Origin: Micropterus salmoides
Taxonomy: Eukaryota; Chordata; Actinopteri; Centrarchiformes; Centrarchidae
Reading direction: 5' to 3'
Assembly (NCBI RefSeq): GCF_014851395.1
Contig: NW_024044681.1
Coordinates: forward strand, 8,454,065 to 8,518,064
Length of the DNA: 64,000 nt
The position numbers and the translations under genes are program-made. Below the pieces are notes generated by a model. The model had not been told where the DNA came from. It did no database searches and saw only the letters and a list, made by a program, of their open reading frames with translations. Shown here one piece after another: positions 1-11,020 of this stretch. Position 1 is the stretch's first letter. Each line of letters starts with the position of its first letter.

Positions 1-1647
1 AAATGTTTCATCAACTAGTCGCTAACTTTGTCTATCTGCCTCTTGGTGCTGAGCAGGTTATGTACAGTGGGTTCATCAAAGCTTTACTGCTGCCTGCTGC
101 TGCTGCTGCTCCTGCTGGGACGGAGGTTCCTGAAAGTGGTGAAGGACTGAACCAAACCAGTCAAGTTGCACATGATAAATCCATAACAATGTGCTGGAAG
201 AGGCAAAAACACATAGATGAGGGGAACTACAGCGGTGGGTGATCTTTGTTGGTTCCTCACAAGTAACACAGCGTTAAAGCCACAGGGTGTTTTGAAAATT
301 TCTGACTTCAGCGCCTCCAATGGTAGAATGAAAATATACACAGTGGCAGACACCTGTATGTTGTCCTCTTACATTTAATCTTTTATGTATGTTCTTATAC
401 TATTATTATTATTCCCATTGTTATTACTAATTTTGTTATGGCTTATAAATATATGTATTGTGTTTCTATCCTTAACCTTTCCTCTCCTATACTCCTTATG
501 TTAGTCTGTCCACATTCAAATCATCTAGGGTTTAGGTCAGAGCTGTGAAATTGTTTTGGTGTTTACCTCTCGTTGTTCCTCTCCTCTCCTGGAATGTTCA
601 TTCAAGGCCGAGAGAGGATCTCTGTCCCCCAAAACATAGAAACCTAGACTTTGTAAATGATGATGCATCCCTTTGCACCATTTAATTTTTTTTTTATACC
701 AGTACTGTCCCATGTTTATGTAGAAACAGGTGCCATACAAATTCATTTTAATTAGAGCTGAAATATGCTAGCATCACATAAATCATTCTTCACATAGTGG
801 CTTTAAAGAAACAGGACCACGGTGAGTGTAACATCTGCTGTTTCTGCATCCTTTAATTTTCCCTCACATTCATTTAATTAGATATCTCACAGATGGTCAC
901 CACTATGTTGAGATGATTGACTTATAGTGCTTTCACACCTGTAGTTTGGTTAATTTGGTCTGAACCAAGGGAAGAAAATTATACATTGTTGGATTTTGGC
1001 ATTTATGCAGCACCTTGCTTTGCTTTTGATGTGTATATTTATGTTCTTTGATGTCACAAAGAGCTCATGAAGAAATAACTGATTATAAACATTATTAGTA
1101 TTATTAGACTGCATGTTATGAACAATGATGTAGAGACAGGATGAAAAAGAGGCATGCAGTGCAGTGATGATTTGGGGCTTATTACTGTGGGATCGCTGTC
1201 ACACAATTTTTAATGGACTTAATGAAAAACTAAGTAGACGGAGTACAAGCACAGCATTTTTAACAGCTTTTAACCTATTAATCATGGAAAATACACACAC
1301 TGATGTGCACACGTGGGTACCAAATGATTTGCATAAATACATACACGGCATATATAGATCGCTTGCTGAAGAGATTTCATGATTAGCAGATGAATTTATA
1401 GTTTTTGCAGCGTTAAAAGGCAATGCAGGAAAGCAGAGTGCAGATGGAAAAAATCCAGTCTCCAGTCCATCACCTCAGTATGAAGGAATTTTTATAAAAC
1501 TACAATAAAATGGTTAAGGATGCAAGAACACACTATTTTTCTGAACTCATTACTACACATCAACACAATTTAAGACCAGACCAGTAGATCAGCTGGTAAA
1601 CCCAGCCCCTCCTTGGGCCTCAGCTGAAAGTACTGATGATTGTGAAT

Positions 1648-2606
1648 TAGGGCTGCAGCTAACGATGATTTTAGTATTCGAAGCTTCGATAGATTATTTC
1701 AACGATTCATGTGTCGTTTAAGAAGTACTTCTGCTTGGCGGCAGAAACACCGTAATTCTGGTAGCTGCATAGCTGCACAAACAAAGTTTCTTGGCTCAGT
1801 GTGTTTGTCTGACTCTGATCGTCACTGTTCAATCAGCAATTTTCGAGCCTACATGGAACCGTCCATGCAGGCTTTGGTCGGCTTCACTGTTTCAACTGTG
1901 GCTTACCCCCTTGATCGGTGACAGGGACCACACACACACTACAAGAGCTGACAGCAGCTGTGTCACCCGACACTGGTCTCCAAACCACGTTTTGTTAAGA
2001 AAACACACGTACGAGAATCTAGAATGAAAGGATGGATTAGCACACGCAGGTAGCAGGGATTGTCTGAGCTACAGAGAGAGCTGGAGGTGAGTAAAAAGGT
2101 GCATCTCCCTGACACCCAGTTAACTCCTGACTGTGAGGTTACAACTCGGCCCAAAAAAGGAGAACAGCAAACGCGCATGTGCACATTTCAAGCTGAGGTC
2201 TGCGTCTTACTTTGGCTTCAACTCAACAATCAGTCATGATTTCAGTTAAATGCTGAAGTTGCTGTTACTGTTACCTTACGGCTGCTTTTTGTTCAGGTGC
2301 TGTCGTGCTGTTGCCAAGGCGACATAAGTTTCGTTTTACGTTTGATGCTTTCTTTAACTTGAAATAATCCCATACTTCGGACACTTTGTTCTTTTTCCCT
2401 CCCTATTTTCTCTCTTCCTCTACTTTGCAAACAGCTCCATTATAATCACGTCGTGTTCACAGCGTAATTGCGATGTGCGACAGTAATAAATGTCCGTGCG
2501 AAACACTGTGCAGTATAGTTAAATTGATTAAACGAAGCATCGTTGCGAAGAATTTCTGTCCATGCATTTTATTAATCGATTTTATCGATGAATCGTTTCA
2601 GCCCTA
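1648..2606. mobile_element. Non-autonomous hAT-type DNA transposon with 8-bp duplication
   Basis: The element runs from TAGGGCTGCAGCTAACGATG to ATCGTTTCAGCCCTA. The termini TAGGGCTG / CAGCCCTA are exact inverses, followed by weaker complementarity (TCGATAGATT / AATCGATTTTATCGATGAA). The 8 bases TTGTGAAT occur directly on both sides (1640-1647 and 2607-2614), the target duplication expected of hAT. There is no transposase reading frame in its 959 bp, so it is a deletion derivative moved in trans. Confidence 0.87.
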
Positions 2607-2704
2607 TTGTGAATTGTTATTTTACTGATTAGGTGGTGTCAATCAGAGCCTCTATTACTCCCTCTGCCTCTTACTCAGAGGTCCCTCACCAGTAACAGAA
2701 TAGT

Positions 2705-3992
2705 TTTAACCAGTTTTATGCCATTGACTTGTGTGAGGTTTTAAAAACAGTATCACAAATGAGAGTGTCTTCCAGCCCACTTGATGTAATACCAACAAAT
2801 GTTTTACTGAAAGTAATTGATTCTGTCAGGCCCCATTTGATTTCTGTTTTTAACAGCTCCCATTTCCCAACTCTGTTTTATAGCAAAGATTTTAGAAAAA
2901 TAGTGTCAAAACAACTGCTCTCTGTGGGCGGGGATTGATCACAACATCATGTTAGAAAGACTGAGGCACTGGGTGGAGACCTCTGGTACTGCCTTGGAAT
3001 GGTTTTCATACTGCCTGTCAAACAGGAGGGTCTGTGTCTAACTATGTCGCTTCATTCTGTCCAGTTAAATATGGTGTGCTTCAGGGGACGGCCTTAGGAT
3101 CCATTTATTTTCCTTGTATTTGCTTCCCTACCTTATCCAGAAACATGGTGTTTCTTTTCCTATTTATGCTGATGACACACAGATGTACTTGACCGTCAGA
3201 TCCACAGACCCTGGAATGCTGAGTTCACTTACCAACTGCTTCTGTGAAGTCAAAAAATGGATGTCAAATAATTTCTTCCAGCTGAACTCAGACAAAACAG
3301 AGATCCTGGTCATTGGGTCTCAGCAAATGGCAAATACTGCCATCTGCTGGTTCCCTAGTGAATTACATTAACCCTGTTGCAAAGAATCTTGGTGTCTGGT
3401 TTGATAGTAGTTTAAGTTTTGAGCAGCACACCACAAAGCTTGTGCAATCATGTCTTTACCAGCTTAGAAATATATCAAAACAATCAATGTTAACTTTTAA
3501 GGACACTGTACTCCAACAGCCTTTTTACTTGTCCCAAAAATCTATTGATGGACTCCGGACTGTCAAGAACTCAGCTGCCAGGCTTGTAACCACAACTAAG
3601 AAATATGACCACATCACCCCTGTTTTAGCTTCATTACACTGGCTCCCATTATGTTTTAGAATTGACTTTAAAAATCACTTTTAAAGCTCTTCATGGCCTC
3701 TCGCCCTGTTATATTTCTGACCTTTTATACACATCAGCATATGCCATGAGATCCTCAGGCAGGTCGGCTGTCTGTTCCAGAGTTTCGACTGAAAACTAAA
3801 GGGGACAAAGTCCCTTCTTAAAACATACTTTTCCTGATTTTATTTTATATATTTTACATTTACTTTAAACGTGTATTTTAGTCTCAAGCGTTTTCTTGCT
3901 TTTATCTTGTATTTGTTTTTGTGTGTTTTATTGTCTTTACACTTGTTAAAGCACTTTTTTTTGTGTAACATGAAAAGTACTCTACAAATAAA
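2705..3992 (+). mobile_element. L2/CR1-group LINE, 5'-truncated, decayed
   Basis: Broken frames read in order: a DHNIMLERLRHWV-like segment near 2935-2980, LSNRRVCV near 3015-3040, a GVLQGTAL-like segment near 3075, YADDTQMYLTV near 3160-3200 (the reverse-transcriptase YADD box), then CEVKKWMSNNFFQLNSDKTE at 3245-3305 and LGVWFDSSLSFEQHT near 3390. The 3' end, AAAGTACTCTACAAATAAAG, is the usual L2 tail and is followed by a microsatellite. Several frameshifts and stops make it inactive. Confidence 0.78.
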
Positions 3993-4052
3993 GAGGAGGA
4001 GGAGGAGGAGGAGGAGTAGTACTAGTAGTAGTAGTAGCAGTAGTACTAGTTG
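3993..4052 (+). repeat. (AGG)n / (AGT)n microsatellite at LINE tail
   Basis: An AGG run of eight or nine units passes into AGT/AGC units directly after the L2 3' end. Confidence 0.9.
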
Positions 4053-4398
4053 TTTAGCTAAAATCACATACTTGCTATGTGCTATCATAACATCCTGTAG
4101 TTGGTTCGTTTGCTTTCACAACGAGTCAATTTGGAAGTGCACTGAGACCACCCTATTTAAGCAGTCTCTCTGCAGTTGTTTGACCCAAACGAACCGTACT
4201 AACTGGGAAAACACAGGGTTTGTTTTAACCAGACCAAACAGGTTAGATGTGAAAACACCCTTAAATGATGCTTAGCTGACCAAAGAAATCACAAAGGCAG
4301 AACAGTGTGAAGGCTGAAAAGAGGATACAGCAGTAAATACCACAAATTTCAACAAGTAAAATAACTCCAAACTCTGTCTCCTCTTTCCTCTCCAGTAC

Positions 4399-4548
4399 CT
4401 TTCTGTAGCGCCACAGCTGGTTCCCTTTCATGCCATGACAGTCGAACAGGGTGACAGGGCTATTGTGAGAGATGGCATCGAAGCAGACCTTCCTTGTGTG
4501 CATGGGGTCACCCACCCGAATATCCTCCCTCCAACCAAATGTTAACAC
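4399..4548 (-). CDS. galnt10: galnt10 exon I: ricin-B lectin, beta repeat
   Basis: 150 bp, 50 codons, phase 0: VLTFGWREDIRVGDPMHTRK, then VCFDAISHNSPVTLFDCHGM and KGNQLWRYRK. CFD and GNQLW are the intact CLD and QxW motifs of a sugar-binding beta repeat, the repeat thought to bind GalNAc in this enzyme. The acceptor is TTCCCTGCAG and the donor is AGAAAG/GTACTG. The final exon (gamma repeat, C-terminus) was searched for on the minus strand below 4399 and is not in the window. The frame stays open for about 46 codons past the donor, which is probably chance. Confidence 0.95.
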
Positions 4549-7500
4549 CTGCAGGGAACACATAGTTACACCAACAGAACGTACCACTTGAGTCATGCTA
4601 GTGCAGATAAATGTTTTCAAATAAATTAACAGAGATAAGCAAAAAGGCAGACTTCCTCTTCCAGTTAACAATTCTTAAACAACTGCCCAATAGGCATATG
4701 TGTTTTTCAGCCCTGCTTGAGCATGTTTGTGTGTCATGGTCATTTCAGATACAACATTTGCAGCACAGCGCAACCATACAGCAATGTCAGGAAATTGAGA
4801 CCTTGTGAGGTTTTATACCAGAGAAAGTGTAATGAAAGATCCTCACCTGTCCATGACTCCATGCCACTTCACCACGCCCTTTCACACAGCTCTCCAGGCG
4901 GATAGGGCTCCCTGACACAAAGTGTTTGATCTCCATACACATCCCACTCCCCATGTTCCGTATCTACAAAACATACACATGCACACAAAAACACATGGTT
5001 ATTATTTCTGTTATATTATTTCTGGTAACAGATCATGTGTGTTGTGGCCCTGCTTAGTGAACATTTCCCACTGTATTTAATCACACATTTCTTGTCACTT
5101 TCAACCTATACTTTACCTTTGGATCTAAATTAAATAATCCTAAAATTATCTCAGAATCAGCTTTTATTGCCAGGAATTTGACTGATTGTACATTGCTCAC
5201 GATGTGCTTACTCATACAAAAATACAAAATCACAATAAAAATAAGATAAAATCAGACACAGACTTCAGTGTAGACAACACAAATATACACACTATGAACA
5301 TAAACAATATAGACATATTAACAAATACTGCAGTGAGCAGAGTGCAAAGGATGCAGGAGTATGTACATGTCGGAGGTAGATGTAATATACAGGAACATAT
5401 ACATACACACATGTACACAGTGCAATGAAGCATCATGCAAAGGTTCATGGGGCGGGTCTGCGCGCTGGGGGGCTGGGGGACGGGACTGAATGAATGATGG
5501 GGCCAGTGAGGAGGACCATTCTAGCCTCCCTATGACCTCCTTCACCTTTCCCCCTTTGGTCATGTCTCACAACATACACCCTTAGGACTCTGGGGGGCGG
5601 GCAGGCTGCAGGGCGTTTGGTGGGTGAGGCTGCTTTATTGCGGCCTCGCCCTTCTTCCTCCCCCACTGGCCACCCCTCAATTTTAATTACACATTAGACA
5701 CAGAGGGCTTGGGAGGTGGGAGGGGCACGGTGGGAGGCTCCACTACCTGACACTTCACAATCCATGACATGCATCCAACACAAAACAAACGGGGGGCGTG
5801 CTGGGCATGGGGGATTTCGGCTGGCGCCGGCGGCCTTAGTTTTTTCCGGTGCTTGGGGGACGGCAGACTTTTATTGGCGGGTGCACGGTGACCTGTGCGG
5901 CGTGTTTGCTGCCGGGCTGGGACTTGCTGCTGGTGTCTCTCTCCGCTGGCTTTCGCTGTCGTGTTACTCCGCTTGCTCTCTCTCGTTTGCCCAACCTCGC
6001 ACGCGGGATTCGCGGGGGGCTGCTGGGCATTGGGTGTCGCCGTGCTCGCGCAGTGTACGCGTTGGGCTCGTCACTTGTGCATTGGTGTTGATGATTGCGT
6101 GGCATTTGGGCGTTTTGGTTGTTCGCTGTGCGGCGGTGGGGTGCTGGGTGGGGGGGGGAGCACTGGTCTATGTTGTGTGCGTGCTGCTCTTCCGCGGGTT
6201 ACGCTTCTTGCGTTCCTTCGGCATTACGTTGTCAACTGGCATTTGGGTCGGGGTCTTCCGCGTTTGCATCGCGGTGCATCTGGGAGTCTTTGTTTTTTTG
6301 ATTGATTTTTTATTTTTTTCTTTCTCCCGCCCCTATTGGCTACTGGGGTTCTTGCCAACCTGTTGCTGAGGTTGGAGTGGCACAGTCGGGGTGTCCCACT
6401 CTCACTAACAACTACATTCTTTAACAGGCTTATGCGCACACACATGTACACACACACACATACAGACAAATTCACCACACGCACACAGACACACACAGTC
6501 TCACACATAGACACAAACAAATTTAGGTTGCCCCAGGTAGAATTATTCCTGATGCTTTTTGTTCAGTAACTTATTCAAATTAACCTTCCATCCCCCTTCT
6601 CTTACAGGTCTTGTCCTTTCTCTGTGCTGTCTGTTTGTGCCCCCCCCATCCCCGTGTCTGCCCCCCTGTCCGGCCCAGTGACAAATCAATACATAATTAA
6701 ATAAATAATAAAACAGACAAAGGAGTATATTAATACTCTCTTGTTAAAGTAAAATCTGTCTGGGCAGGACAGGTTAAAAAAACAAAAAAAACAAAACAAA
6801 GCAATTTTGCATAAAAACACAGCCATGAATAAAGAATGGTACCAAAACATCCTCCGAGAGCAGCTTCTCCCAGTTTGGTGACAAACCATGCTTTTCCAGC
6901 ATGATGGAGCACCTTGCCACAAGGACAAAGTGATAACTAAGTGGCTCGGGGAACAAAACATCAATATTTTGGGTCCATGGCAAGGAAACTCCCCAGACCT
7001 TAATCCCCTTGAGAACTTGTGGCCAATCTTCAAAAGGCGGGTGGTAAAAAAAACAAACTCAAATTCTGACAAACTTCGGGAATTGATTATGCAAGAATGA
7101 GCTGCCATCAGTCAGGATGTGGCCCAGAAGTTAATTGACAGCATGCCAGGGCGAATTGCAGTGGTCTTTAAAAAGAAGGGTCAACACTGCCAATATCGAC
7201 TCTTTGCATGAATGTAATTGCCAATAAAAGCCTTTGACACTTATGAAACGCTCATGATTATACTTCAGTATAGCATAGTAACATCTGACAAAAATATCTA
7301 CAAACACAGAATGAGCAAACTTTGTGAAAACCAATCCTTGTATCATTCTCAAAACGTTTGACCGCAACTCTACACATGGAAGGGCCAACAATCCTGTGTT
7401 ACTGCAAACATGTTTCATTGCTGTTTTTGTCTGTTGTTATCACTGGGAAGAACTTTCACTAGTATTTCATTTTTAATGAGTCAAAAACCTTTTCTTGAAT

Positions 7501-10500
7501 TGAGCATTATGCACTTTATAGCACCATGCCCGAGTGTTTGAGTTACATAGAGATTGTTAGATACATATTTTAACTCCAGATTCTATTATAGGCACAGCCC
7601 TCTAACTCTATCACTAGTGGCTTCATGTCACACATGAAGTACTGAAAGGAATTTAGTCCACGTGCACACAGGTAAAGCTGGTCGTCCACTAATCAGAAGA
7701 TCAATGTTCGATCACAGGCTGTTCCAGTCGGTATGTCGAAGTGTCCTTGGGCATGATACTGAACCCCTAAACTGAACTTTTGTTATGAATCTGAGCCATT
7801 GAACTCAGTTTCCCACAATCCTGCAGGAATTTACATCTATATGTGAACTCTGCCCATGGAACCAGCTTTCACCTACCATTGCTCAGTTTGACCTCATGAC
7901 ATCACCAGGTTTGCACGCACGCACGCACGCACGTACGCACGCAGCCTTTTGTTCTTTAGAGCATTTTTATTTGGTTTCATCTTGTTTCTTTTGATATTTT
8001 TCACATAAATGCTTGTGAACATACAGTACATGCTGGTTTCTTTAATGTTGCAAAAGAGTGAACATATCGCCAGCCTCTTCTATGTAGATCTCCAAATCCT
8101 TCAACCTACTAGCTATTGATGGTAATTTGGTTATAGTTTTGTTACAGATTAATAACTCACCACTCTGAAACTCTTGCTCCAGTCCGCGTTGCCAAGCTGG
8201 TAAGGGGAACATATACAGCGGAACCAAAGCCTTGTTTACCGGCTTCTCACGACCCACCCTACTCTACTTCTGATTGGCTAGTAGTCCTTAACGAGGAACT
8301 GCGCATGTGCAACTCCCAACAAACAAGTTAATTATTAATCAGAGTTTAGCATATTTTATGATACTAAATTAGTTAATTGATTATCATTTTTTCTACTTTG
8401 AGAGTGGTGCCCCGAGGTGAATTTAACAGTTCACTTATATTATTAATTTTTTTAAAAGTAAAGTCCTTATAGGCAAGTGCTGGCACTCGGCGGCCATCTT
8501 GATAACGCCTCCAGGCAGTTATTATGGACTAACAAGATCAGGCCGTATGTAGAGCGAGCCATAACTGCACTTTCACTGGTCACTGGGACATAAAAACGCA
8601 TGCATAGAATCAGCAGTAAAATCTGATAAGAATCGCTGAAACAGTTTGATGACTTTGCCCCAAAATAAGGTTTAAATAGCGCTTTCCCCGATGGTTTTAC
8701 TTCTACTACTTTTGAAATCATTCTCAAGTGCTTGTGTTGAAGAAAAATGGGAGTCGATTGTCTGGTCTCCAATTTATCCCCAAGCTGAGAGCGGGGTGAG
8801 GCCCACACAGCACGTATGCGTGGACAAGAGTTCTTTCAGTGCTCCCTGTGGATGCAAGGGATAAACCCACTAGCTATAGCCTCATACATATACTGTACAT
8901 GTGCCTCTGCTACAGTATTACCAGTAGAAAAACTGTTTTCCTGCCTGTGTCCCGCTTTTGGAACATGCAACCACCCACTTTAGTTGGACTAGTAGATTCT
9001 TACATGAATGGCCAAGTATACTTGGGCAAGACACTGAACCCCAACATGCTCCCTCTGCCATCAGTGTATGAATGTGTGAGTGTAAAGTGTTGTAAACCAC
9101 TTTGAGTGATCAGTAGACCGCAGACAGCTCAGTTGCTGTATGAATACAAGTCCATTTAGCATTTGTTCCGTGAACCAGAGTGCCTTTAGGCATTAAAAAG
9201 GTTTTCCACAAAATTTATGGCGATGTAGAAATCACTGACATTTTCAAACAAAGGATGAAAACACAGTTTTAACTTTGCTTTCAGCAGTCATTATACAGTA
9301 CATTTATTTACGCATTTCCTTCTCTAACTAATTCCTCTAACTTTTGTCAGTTTTCTTTTTAATTTCTTAAATAATAACAAGCTAGAGGTCCTTGTGCTGA
9401 CAGTTAGATGGAGTTTATTACCTTATTATCAGATGACTTTATTCTCCCACACCCCTGTCACTCAGGTATCTATTTGAGCATCTCTGAAATGATGATATGT
9501 GCTGTGTGCTTCTGATGTGTTAAAATAGAGATGCAAAGTTCTGGTCCATCCTAGCAAGTTAAGATAAGTTTGTGCTCTGTTAATTTATCATTGCTGTGTG
9601 GGCAAGCATGGGTGCACCCATTTCCCAATCTGTGTGTATTTCACCAATATCTAATATCAACTTCTAACATTTACCTTGGACCTAACTTCCCCACAATGTT
9701 CAAAGTAATTTCATAAACAAATCCTTACCTCTCCCCACGCTGCAGCAGGAGGCTCCACCGGTGGGTAGTGTTTGGGCAGATCCCAGGCCACTTCACTCAT
9801 GAACCACTTAAAGCTTTTGCAGTTAAGGCGGTTCCTCAGCTCCTTCTGGCCCGTCATGTCTCCTGCTGACAGGTGGCGGTACTCGGGCCGACGCTGGTAC
9901 ACGTATTCTGCATATTCGTCCATCCAGACCTCTGCCACACGTTTTAGGTTCTGAAATCAAATCAAATAGAGACTCAGGAGGAAAGATTAATTCACTAAAC
10001 AGCATATTTTTCTTGCACGGCATTTCAAGTCAAATGTTTTAGCTTTCCAAATGTTTCCATAGTCTGCTGTTAGCACCATTTGGTCTCAGAGAGTCTGCCC
10101 CAACAACGGCATCCATTTCTTGACTTTGCCTCAGAGTAACTGCACGTAACAGCAGCTTTTTGCTACTTACAGCTGTTAAAACTTTTAAAACCATGGAAAT
10201 CCATTCGGAGCCAACTGAAGGTGACCTTATCTGTTGGTCTCCATGAATGCCGTTTTAGTTGGAGTACTATAGCACTTCAATAAAAGAGAAAAACTTTGAA
10301 GAGTGAAGAATTTGAGGTATAACAATGATCAGGTTTATTCAGGACCATCAGTATTCCACTAAGGCCCTGTTTAAAGACTGTTGGTCAGAATAAAAAATCT
10401 AAACAAAGGTCAGTGTCTTTCAGTTGCACACTGAGCCAAACCATGCCAAGTTTCCATGCTGCAGCAGAGGCATACATAATGAATGGTGTTTGGCTAGACC

Positions 10501-10983
10501 CCAGATGATTTAGTGCCTTTAGACAATTTCTCATTCTATGTAGGTACTTTGAAGAAGGAACAAAGAAACTTAAGCTCATTCTTCACAGTAACACCTGCGA
10601 AGGCTATAAGTTGTAGATAGTGGATACACTGCATACTGCTGCCTCTCGTCTGGTGGTCTTTTGTTAGTGGATGCTGAGCCGACTGTAAAGAGCTCTCATG
10701 CAAAGAGGAGAAAGAGGAGAGTACTTAGTAGAGGACGTAGGAAACAAAAACGCTGCCATTTATTATACTGCACCTCTTAAAGACTAGCTTACACTAGGAT
10801 GAAGTGTGTATGTGTGTGAGTAACTGTACAGTATATGTGTTTGCATGTGTGTAGTGTTTGTGTGTCTGTTTATTTATGTACTTGAGCTTAATTAGACACT
10901 CACTCCTTCTCGTTAGCTGATGTATTGAGTTACCCTGTTCGGTGCAGTTCAGGGACAGAGATGTTGGTTTTACAGTATTGCAC

Positions 10984-11020
<37 letters not shown>

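Larger units (their letters stand above)
927..4262. mobile_element. Possible DNA-transposon ends split by later insertions
   Basis: The left end near 927-971 reads AGTGCTTTCACACCTGTAG then TTTGGTTAATTTGGTCTGAA. The right end near 4215-4262, reverse-complemented, reads AGGGTGTTTTCACATCTAAC then CTGTTTGGTCTGG. The two ends therefore look like inverted termini of one MITE-type element of the fish 'TTTCACACC..TTTGGT' kind. TAT and TAA flank them, loosely like a 3-bp TWA duplication of Harbinger elements. The hAT and L2 copies lying between would be later insertions. The alternative is two unrelated solo ends. Confidence 0.4.
1..4398 (-). other. galnt10: galnt10 intron after exon I (partial)
   Basis: Donor at 4398. 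It holds a short CTG run near 86-117, a pair of DNA-transposon ends, a hAT element and an L2-like LINE, all listed separately. I see nothing identifiable in 120-926, 972-1647 or 4053-4214. The last coding exon is not present, so the intron continues left of the window. Confidence 0.8.
4964..9728 (-). other. galnt10: galnt10 intron G-H
   Basis: 4765 bp. It contains a LINE tail, a CpG-rich block, a Tc1 relic, two SINE-like tails and one MITE arm, listed separately. Nothing recognised in 6515-6880, 7376-7683, 8330-9000 or 9170-9728. Confidence 0.85.

Noticed and set aside
1800..1920. Minus-strand ACMDGS peptide as the missing last exon of galnt10
   Set aside because: Lies inside the hAT element and lacks the QQW and C-terminal residues expected of the gamma repeat.
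3871..4275. 134-codon open frame with Arg and Ser runs
   Set aside because: Covers the L2 tail and the AGG/AGT microsatellite; no gene.
4261..4398. Read-through of exon I into a different C-terminus
   Set aside because: The donor AGAAAG/GTACTG is good and the extension shows no lectin gamma repeat; an open stretch of 46 codons can occur by chance.
5716..6369. 217-codon plus-strand open frame
   Set aside because: Lies in a compositionally biased CpG/T-G-rich block; no family motif, and shifted frames of the same block are also open.
7914..7941. Regular short repeats as a CRISPR-like array
   Set aside because: Simple (CACG)n microsatellite without spacers; eukaryotic context.
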